DNA of 20,758 nucleotides. Origin: JBHHYN01 sp046757565. Its GTDB lineage: Bacteria > Pseudomonadota > Gammaproteobacteria > Eutrophobiales > Eutrophobiaceae. The DNA lies in contig JBHHYN010000042.1 of assembly GCA_046757565.1 (NCBI GenBank), forward strand, positions 1-20,758, in the 5' to 3' direction. The notes beneath the pieces are model-generated. The model was not told the origin of the DNA and made no database searches. It saw only the letters and a list, made by a program, of their open reading frames with translations. Positions 15,589-20,758 of this stretch are shown here, in pieces. Position 1 is the first letter of the stretch; every line of letters starts with the position of its first letter. Made by a program: the position numbers and the translations under genes.

Positions 15589-17040
15589 ATGCAACTTGCC
15601 GTCATCCAGCGGGTCTTGGGTATCCTGCTGGCCTTGTTCAGCATCACCATGGTACCGCCGTTAATCATTGCAGGGTGGACGGAGGACGGTGTCGTTTTTG
15701 CCTTCTCGACGGCCTTTCTGCTGATTCTGACTGTCGGATTGGTACTCTGGTTTCCGGTCCAACATATCCGGCAGGAACTGCGATTAAGGGACGGTTTTGC
15801 CGTAGTCGTCTCATTCTGGGTGGGACTTGGCCTGGCCGGCGCCGTGCCGCTGCTGCTGTCGGATAATCCGTCAATGCCGTTTACAGATGCCGTATTTGAA
15901 TCGATTTCCGGCCTCACAACCACCGGTGCCACAGTGATAACCGGTATTGACAGCCTGCCAAAATCCATCCTGTTCTATCGCCAGGAGTTACAGTGGCTGG
16001 GGGGGATGGGGATCATCGTACTGGCGGTTGCGATCCTGCCTATGTTGGGAATTGGAGGCATGCAGCTTTATAAAGCCGAAACCCCTGGCCCGATCAAGGA
16101 CTCCAAGCTGACGCCCCGAGTCACGGAGACGGCCAAGGCACTCTGGTATATCTACCTGTCACTTACCATTGCCTGTGCAACGGCATTCTGGTTTGCCGGT
16201 ATGACACCGTTCGATGCCATTGCGCACAGTTTTTCCACCGTTTCCACGGGAGGATTTTCAACACATGATCTCAGCATCGGTTATTACAACGATAAAATAA
16301 TCGATATCATCACAGTAGTCTTTATGTTTCTGGCCGGTATCAACTTCACCTTGCATTTTTTTACCTGGCGTACGATGAGTATCCGGAACTATTTACATGA
16401 CTCTGAATTACGGGCCTATGTCTTTGTGTTATTCAGTGTCAGCATCATCTGTTTCGGTTATCTCATCGATCAGGGGGTTTATGATAATTACGCTACCGCA
16501 ATCATCCACGGGATCTTTCAGACCATCTCTTTTACGACATCCACCGGATTTATCACGACACCTTACGATTCATGGCCGACCTTTCTGCCGGTGCTCCTGA
16601 TCTTCGCGAGTTTTATGGGTGCCTGTGCCGGATCGACTGGAGGAGGGTTGAAAGTCATACGTATTGTATTGCTGTTTAAACAGGGTATGCGCGAGATTAA
16701 ACGCCTGATTCATCCACGCGCCATTATTCCGATCAAACTGGGCGCCAAGCCGGTACCGGAGGCGGTTATCAACGCCGTCTGGGGCTTTTTTGCTTCATAC
16801 GTCGCCGTCTTTACTATATTGATGTTGCTGTTGATGGCAACCGGCCTTAATCAGGACACGGCCTTCTCTGCCACGGCGGCCTGCATCAATAACCTGGGTC
16901 CCGGGCTGGGTGATGTCAGCGCCCATTACGGTAATATCAATAGCACCTCCAAATGGTTGCTGTGTCTGGCCATGCTGCTAGGCCGCCTGGAAATCTTCAC
17001 CCTGCTGGTACTCTTTACTCCGGCCTTCTGGCGGAAATGA
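15589..17040 (+). CDS. trkH: Trk potassium transporter membrane subunit TrkH
   Basis: Potassium-translocating inner membrane protein, 483 aa, with about ten hydrophobic segments arranged as four M1-P-M2 units. The four selectivity-filter loops are visible: GLTTTGAT (108-115), TVSTGGFS (about 217-224), TTSTGF (316-321) and NNLGPG (about 434-439). This is the usual pattern of one well-conserved glycine per loop. The 31-base gap from trkA contains a TATACT at 15564-15569, but no -35 at proper distance. A T-run (15574-15580) precedes the ATG, and there is no good Shine-Dalgarno. The TGA stop overlaps the ATG of the next gene. Confidence 0.96.
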   Translation: MQLAVIQRVLGILLALFSITMVPPLIIAGWTEDGVVFAFSTAFLLILTVGLVLWFPVQHIRQELRLRDGFAVVVSFWVGLGLAGAVPLLLSDNPSMPFTDAVFESISGLTTTGATVITGIDSLPKSILFYRQELQWLGGMGIIVLAVAILPMLGIGGMQLYKAETPGPIKDSKLTPRVTETAKALWYIYLSLTIACATAFWFAGMTPFDAIAHSFSTVSTGGFSTHDLSIGYYNDKIIDIITVVFMFLAGINFTLHFFTWRTMSIRNYLHDSELRAYVFVLFSVSIICFGYLIDQGVYDNYATAIIHGIFQTISFTTSTGFITTPYDSWPTFLPVLLIFASFMGACAGSTGGGLKVIRIVLLFKQGMREIKRLIHPRAIIPIKLGAKPVPEAVINAVWGFFASYVAVFTILMLLLMATGLNQDTAFSATAACINNLGPGLGDVSAHYGNINSTSKWLLCLAMLLGRLEIFTLLVLFTPAFWRK

Positions 17041-17618
17041 GCACCCGGGGTGAAGCCGGTAAATGGAACCGTATTTACCGGGAGGGTGATCACGGCGGCT
17101 GCGAGGCCGCAACGGTCCTGGCGGAAAACCGGCACCTTTTACCTGCTACCGGCGCAGCGCTCGATGCGGCATGCGGACTCGGCGCCAATGCCCTGTTGCT
17201 GGCCGAACATGGCCTGCACACCAGCGCCTGGGACATCTCCGAAAAGGCGCTCGAACGGTTGGCAAACTCTGCATCAGCGAAAAATATGAAGTTGATAGTA
17301 GAACAACGGGATATTGTCAACCATCCCCCTGAACCGGAGTCCTTTGATGTCATCGTCATCAGCCGTTTTCTTGACAGGAAACTGGTAAAACATCTGCAAG
17401 AGGCCTTGCGCCTGGACGGCCTCATCTTCTACCAGACATTTATCAGAGAGAAGCAGGATGATTGGGGCCCTCGTAATCCGGAATACCGGCTTGCTGAAAA
17501 TGAGTTACTACAATTATTTATTTCCCTGCACATCGTCCTCTACCGCGAAGAGGGAATCATCGGAGATCGGCAAAAGGGCTTTCGCAATGAAGCCATGCTG
17601 ATTGCACAGCGGCGTTAA
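17037..17618 (+). CDS. Class I SAM-dependent methyltransferase (TehB-like)
   Basis: A 193-aa protein with the SAM-binding motif I LDAACGLGANALLLAE (42-57) and the acidic end of strand 2 in AWDIS (64-68). A motif-II-like FDVIVISRFL segment and a late YQTFIREKQ block follow. This resembles small TehB/UbiG-type methyltransferases. The substrate cannot be read from the sequence. The start ATG at 17037 overlaps the trkH stop (ATGA). The frame also opens at 16953 inside trkH, but those 28 extra residues lie wholly in the trkH coding sequence and do not look like the family N-terminus. It ends 10 bases before the next gene. Its link to potassium transport is only positional. Confidence 0.88.
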   Translation: MSTRGEAGKWNRIYREGDHGGCEAATVLAENRHLLPATGAALDAACGLGANALLLAEHGLHTSAWDISEKALERLANSASAKNMKLIVEQRDIVNHPPEPESFDVIVISRFLDRKLVKHLQEALRLDGLIFYQTFIREKQDDWGPRNPEYRLAENELLQLFISLHIVLYREEGIIGDRQKGFRNEAMLIAQRR

Positions 17619-17628
17619 CAGCAGCTGA

Positions 17629-19488
17629 ATGCTTAAACATACTGCAACATTTCTCTCGCCGATACGGATAGGCCTTGGCCTGTTGATTGTGCTGAATGTC
17701 CTGATCTATTCCCGGGCCGCAGATGGACCCTATGTCACTGATGATGTACCGAATCTGGTCGATAATAATCAACTGATTATCAAGCATCTCGATTTCGAGA
17801 ATATCAAAAAAGCCGCACTCTCCTCAAAGTCCAGTCCCTTTTACCGGCCCGTATCAATGCTGACATTCGCCGCCAACTACACCCTGGCAGGTAATAAATC
17901 ACCCTATCCGATAAAGCTCACCAATATATTTGTTCATGTACTAATTGGACTCGGTATTTTCCTGTTGACGGTCAATCTGCTGCCGAAATTCACTAACCAG
18001 TCACTACTCCATCATGACAGCAGGCAGGTGCAACTCATCGCTCTGTTAACGGCCGCCATCTGGATGTTTCACCCCCTGTTTGTGTCGACAGTTCTCTACT
18101 CAATCCAGCGGATGGCGATGTTAAGCGCACTATTTGTCATCTACGGCTGCCTCATCTACATCCGGTTGCGGCAAAAAACAATTGACCGGGGTCCGGGTTT
18201 AGGATCGATTTTTTTCTGGATGACATTTATCGCGGCACTCGCTTTTTTCTCCAAGGAAAACGGGTTTCTCCTGTTCGGATTTCTGCTGCTCATCGAGTTG
18301 TTCTGTTTTCATTTTAACATTCACAGCGATACTGCATCATGGAAAAGGCATGCCCTAATCATCTACCTGGCCGTACCTGTCCTGTTTGTCCTGGCCTATC
18401 TGGGTTATACCTACTTCAGTTCAATGAATGATGAGATCACCTCGTACCTGTATACCTACCATGAACGTCTGCTTACGCAACTGAGAGTTATGTGGCGTTA
18501 TGCGGGCTGGTTGACCTTTCTGAATCCCGAACCCATGGGTCTCTACCACGATGACACGATTATCTCCAGAAGTCTGACCGAACCCATTACCACCCTGTTG
18601 GCCCTGCTGGCCTGGTTAGCGGTCATCATTGTCATGGCAGTGTTCCATAAAACCAGGCACCTGTGCATTTTTTGTTGCCTCTGGTTCCTGTGGGGGCACG
18701 CACTGGAATCCAGTGTGCTGCCTCTGGCAGTCATGTTTGAACATCGTAACTACCTGCCCGGCTATGGACTTATTCTGGGATTTGTCGCCCTGATAATAGA
18801 ATTTCTCCGCTCACTCGATGCAGCGCGTTTAATAAAATCCGGTTTTGTCTTGATTCTTTTGATTTTATTACCCGTTTACCTTCTCCATGAAAGGGTTGAA
18901 AACTGGCGTGATCAAAAATCATTGACCCTGGCTTTACTGGAACGGCACCCAAACTCTCCCCAGACATTAATTATGGTAGCGCGTTTTCTCAACGACAGTG
19001 GCGATTATGAAAACTCCCTGAAGGCAATACGCGTTGCCCAGGAACTGGATAAACGGGAACCTTCACATGTACTGGCCGAGGCCGCCCTGCATTGCGATCG
19101 GAAACCGGACAACAGATTCGATAAAGAACTCATTGCAAAACTGCTGCAACGGCAACGGCTGCTCAATGTCAGCGTAAATACCATCAGACAATTCAGGCAA
19201 CTGACCCGGGTCTGCCTCCGGTCCAGCGTAAATTTCGATACCTTGCTGGCGCTCTACAATCAGCTAAAACAGAGCCGGAATAACACCCTGGCCATGCTGG
19301 CCTACTATGGTATTGGCGCCATCCAGTTGCACAGAAACAAGTATCAACAGACCATAGCGGCCTGGGAAATGGCCATTGACAAGGACAAGAATGCCCTTGG
19401 ACTGCTGCCGACGCTGGAAAAGGTACGCCGGCAATACCGGCAACAGAGATCAGGGACGGCAACAGAACGGGGGACCACTGTGCCATGA
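17629..19488 (+). CDS. GT-C-like polytopic membrane protein with C-terminal TPRs
   Basis: A 619-aa protein. The first 420 residues hold about ten hydrophobic segments. The first extracytoplasmic loop carries an acidic pair (VTDDVPN, D38-D39), as in GT-C glycosyltransferases. Other recognisable pieces are FYRPVSMLTFAANY (71-84), MFHPLFVSTVLYSIQRMAML (146-165), FSKENG (207-212) and FEHRNYLPGYG (370-380). This pattern is seen in bacterial TMTC/O-mannosyltransferase-like proteins with TPRs. The soluble C-terminus (about 425-619) has TPR-like helices, clearest at 442-475 (a sequence with GDYENSLKAIRVAQELD) and about 545-600. It may glycosylate proteins or an envelope polymer, but donor and acceptor are unknown. 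It starts 10 bases after the methyltransferase. Its stop lies 40 bases from the IS. Confidence 0.75.
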   Translation: MLKHTATFLSPIRIGLGLLIVLNVLIYSRAADGPYVTDDVPNLVDNNQLIIKHLDFENIKKAALSSKSSPFYRPVSMLTFAANYTLAGNKSPYPIKLTNIFVHVLIGLGIFLLTVNLLPKFTNQSLLHHDSRQVQLIALLTAAIWMFHPLFVSTVLYSIQRMAMLSALFVIYGCLIYIRLRQKTIDRGPGLGSIFFWMTFIAALAFFSKENGFLLFGFLLLIELFCFHFNIHSDTASWKRHALIIYLAVPVLFVLAYLGYTYFSSMNDEITSYLYTYHERLLTQLRVMWRYAGWLTFLNPEPMGLYHDDTIISRSLTEPITTLLALLAWLAVIIVMAVFHKTRHLCIFCCLWFLWGHALESSVLPLAVMFEHRNYLPGYGLILGFVALIIEFLRSLDAARLIKSGFVLILLILLPVYLLHERVENWRDQKSLTLALLERHPNSPQTLIMVARFLNDSGDYENSLKAIRVAQELDKREPSHVLAEAALHCDRKPDNRFDKELIAKLLQRQRLLNVSVNTIRQFRQLTRVCLRSSVNFDTLLALYNQLKQSRNNTLAMLAYYGIGAIQLHRNKYQQTIAAWEMAIDKDKNALGLLPTLEKVRRQYRQQRSGTATERGTTVP

Positions 19489-19495
19489 CCGTTGG

Positions 19496-19523
19496 CCTTG
19501 GTCCTTGGTCCTTGGTCCTTGGT
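19496..19523. repeat. Heptanucleotide tandem repeat, 4 exact copies
   Basis: CCTTGGT is repeated four times without a mismatch (19496-19502, 19503-19509, 19510-19516, 19517-19523). It begins 7 bases after the stop codon of the membrane protein gene and ends 3 bases before the TA at which the IS is inserted. It lies outside the reading frame, so length changes would not alter the protein. Confidence 0.95.
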
Positions 19524-19528
19524 CGCTA

Positions 19529-19558
19529 AATAGCCGATCCTATTCTCCCTACATATTA
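19529..19558 (+). repeat. IS630-family terminal inverted repeat, left
   Basis: It begins AATAGCCGATCC and ends ...CATATTA. It matches the reverse complement of 20661-20690 at 23 of 30 positions. The TAA stop codon of the transposase (19558-19556) is its innermost triplet, so the gene uses the element to its very end. Confidence 0.88.
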
Positions 19559-20590
19559 CGATTTCAACAGGGAGACGTTGCTCCCCGGGAAAGGCGAAAC
19601 GTTGTGCATAAAGAATCGTACGGCATGCATTAATTGATTCATCGTTGCACAACGGTGATTTCTTGTGACGCTGTCATGCAATTGCTTCCACACCCGTTCG
19701 ATACGATTGACCCAGGGATGATAAACCGGCTGGAACAGGAGTTGAAACTTGGGGTTGTGGGTCAGGAAACAGTGGGTAATGGCGCTTTTATGGATCACGT
19801 AGTTATCCAAGATGAGGAGAACACGCCTGGCCTGCCGATAGGCCCTCCGGAGTGCGGCCAACAGCCGGATAAAGAGGAAGGAATTTTTCTTCTCTCCCTC
19901 GACCCAAATCACCTTGCCGGTGTGCGCATGTAAGGCCCCGGCCAGATAGCGTTTCCGGTTTTTGCCCGGTGTGGGGATGCGGGTCTGTTGCCCACGCGGC
20001 ATCCAGGCAGGGCCGATCCGGGGATTGAGGTCGATGTCCGCTTCGTCCACATAAAACACCGGCGTATGCGCACCGGCTCTCTTCAAGGCACGGCGTATGG
20101 CCCGCATTTTCCTGGGTTTTTTCGGATCGCGTAGGCATAATGTGGGACACGCCCGGTTCCAGCGAATCCCCAGTTTCGGTAACAACCGGCGCACCGTGGA
20201 GGCATGAATGGCTATTCTTAAGTCTTCTTCTATCTGCAGCGCCAGCATCTCCGAACTCCAGCGTGTACGGTGATAGCCGTAGGCGGAAGGACATTGCCCT
20301 ATCAATTCAACGAGTCTGGCGCACAGCGCTTCGTTTACAGTCGTTGCCGGCGCCCCCGGTGGTTCCGGGATTAACCCTGCCTCACCATACGTCTGGTAGC
20401 GATAGATCCAGTCATCCAGTGTGGTACGGGCCGCCTGCAGCAGGCGGGCTACCTCACTTTTGCAATAGCCTTCATACAGTAACAACATGGCATTCGCCCG
20501 GCGGCTATAGTGGATATCTTTCTCTTTTTGCACGATCCGTTTCAATCGGCGGCGGACAGGCCGCTTCATCTCTTCTATACTGTATCGCAT
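19556..20590 (-). CDS. IS630-family transposase
   Basis: A 344-aa DDE transposase. The N-terminal part (about 1-150) has a helix-turn-helix for the terminal repeats, around CKSEVARLLQAARTTLDDWI (43-62). A second helical region at about 80-145 contains the GYHRTRWS and STVRRLLPKLGI segments. The catalytic triad is D182 in FYVDEADI, D262 in LILDNYVIHKS and E298 in NRIERVWKQLH, with 35 residues between the last two. WMPRGQQTRIPTPG (196-209) is a typical family block. The gene is full length with no frameshift. The start is ATG 20590-20588, 9 bases after AAAGGAGG (20607-20600). That Shine-Dalgarno lies in a stem with 20641-20654, which may restrain translation. The gene fills the element. Confidence 0.95.
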   Translation of the reverse strand: MRYSIEEMKRPVRRRLKRIVQKEKDIHYSRRANAMLLLYEGYCKSEVARLLQAARTTLDDWIYRYQTYGEAGLIPEPPGAPATTVNEALCARLVELIGQCPSAYGYHRTRWSSEMLALQIEEDLRIAIHASTVRRLLPKLGIRWNRACPTLCLRDPKKPRKMRAIRRALKRAGAHTPVFYVDEADIDLNPRIGPAWMPRGQQTRIPTPGKNRKRYLAGALHAHTGKVIWVEGEKKNSFLFIRLLAALRRAYRQARRVLLILDNYVIHKSAITHCFLTHNPKFQLLFQPVYHPWVNRIERVWKQLHDSVTRNHRCATMNQLMHAVRFFMHNVSPFPGSNVSLLKS

Positions 20591-20654
20591 CTTGGGTGTC
20601 CTCCTTTGGACAGTGATTACATTCCTTTGATCTGATCATTGGAGAGCACCCAAG
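20591..20654 (-). promoter_or_regulatory. Hairpin that pairs the transposase Shine-Dalgarno
   Basis: On the minus-strand RNA, bases 20654-20641 (CUUGGGUGCUCUCC) can pair with 20604-20591 (GGAGGACACCCAAG). This gives 8 perfect pairs next to the start codon, one mismatch, one G-U pair, then 4 further pairs that include GGAGG. The loop is 36 nt (20605-20640) and itself contains TGATC-t-GATCA (20628-20638). The stem covers the core of the ribosome-binding site and ends at the base before the ATG. Sequestering the start in this way limits translation in several other IS elements. Here it is inferred from pairing only. Confidence 0.6.
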
Positions 20655-20660
20655 TTCCCT

Positions 20661-20690
20661 TAATGTGTAGGGGGATTGCGAACAGCTATT
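20661..20690 (-). repeat. IS630-family terminal inverted repeat, right
   Basis: Partner of the left repeat at 19529-19558. The outermost bases GCTATT complement AATAGC exactly. Seven mismatches lie within the 30 bp. TA follows at 20691-20692. Confidence 0.88.
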
Positions 20691-20758
20691 TAGATAGTGT
20701 CCATCCATAAACGACAACGGACGGATTTTATTAAAGATAATCGACAAAAAAGAGATGA
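20691..20758. other. Host sequence beyond the IS, no gene visible
   Basis: 68 bases starting with the flanking TA. Apart from GTCC-ATCC and GGAC-GGAT words facing each other (20698-20731), which could form a weak stem, I see no ORF, promoter or repeat that can be named before the window ends. Confidence 0.5.

Larger units (their letters stand above)
19529..20690 (-). mobile_element. Complete IS630-family insertion sequence, 1162 bp
   Basis: The element is bounded by 30-bp imperfect inverted repeats (19529-19558 and 20661-20690, 23 of 30 positions matching, outer AATAGC/GCTATT perfect). TA lies on both sides (19527-19528 and 20691-20692), the target duplication expected of IS630/Tc1-type elements. 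It holds a single intact transposase gene on the minus strand, facing the host gene run. No passenger gene is present. Intact ends and an open reading frame suggest a recent, potentially active insertion. Removing it with one TA would restore a junction joining the heptamer array to the sequence from 20693. Confidence 0.93.

Noticed and set aside
16953..17036. Longer methyltransferase frame starting inside trkH
   Set aside because: The extra 28 residues are out-of-frame trkH sequence. The ATG at 17037 overlaps the trkH stop as a typical ATGA junction.
19496..19523. CRISPR-like array
   Set aside because: The units are 7 bp and directly joined with no spacers: a simple tandem repeat.
20140..20616. 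158-aa plus-strand ORF over the transposase
   Set aside because: It is antisense to the intact DDE transposase and crosses its start. The composition is that of a shadow frame.

Overview
The window reads as chromosomal core DNA of a gammaproteobacterium. Evidence is the gene order (tsaC/purE/topA/smg/dprA/lysM set divergently to def/fmt/rsmB, then trkA/trkH), which matches what I know from Pseudomonas and purple-sulfur/sulfur-oxidising relatives. Protein features agree: an Smg (DUF494) protein, a class II tRNA-Tyr, and a DUF4390/NtrY-like/NtrX-like block between rsmB and trkA. I cannot name a genus. Base composition looks moderate, near half GC.

Left block, minus strand (about 1-7007), read right to left. 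A secreted LysM protein is followed by a 191-bp gap with a strong hairpin and a possible 14-codon leader ORF. Then come dprA, smg, topA (short, no zinc fingers, its own candidate -10), purE and tsaC (TTG start). tRNA-Tyr(GUA) has its own near-consensus sigma70 promoter. Beyond the tRNA lies a 149-bp-period tandem duplication with a perfect 11-bp hairpin, which runs off the window edge.

Centre and right, plus strand (7160-19488). A short divergent control region with two clear palindromes separates lysM from def. def-fmt-rsmB supplies deformylation, formylation of initiator tRNA and 16S rRNA methylation. It runs almost without gaps into a secreted DUF4390 protein, an NtrY-like histidine kinase and an NtrX-like regulator. 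After 108 bp come trkA and trkH (potassium uptake), a class I methyltransferase and a GT-C-like membrane protein with TPRs. Three junctions (def/fmt, ntrY/ntrX, trkH/methyltransferase) are 4-bp GTGA/ATGA overlaps, which points to translational coupling.

Right end. Directly after the last gene are four exact 7-bp repeats. Three bases later lies a complete IS630-family element of 1162 bp, with 30-bp imperfect terminal inverted repeats, flanking TA dinucleotides and an intact DDE transposase on the minus strand. Its leader can fold so that the Shine-Dalgarno sequence is paired.

Most unusual points: (1) the NtrX-like regulator keeps its phosphoacceptor and Fis-type HTH, but its AAA+ domain has lost the GAFTGA loop and has altered Walker A, Walker B and arginine-finger residues; (2) the ribosome-binding-site-sequestering hairpin of the IS; (3) the heptamer array abutting the IS; (4) the tandem repeat next to tRNA-Tyr. 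Most other genes are ordinary housekeeping genes.
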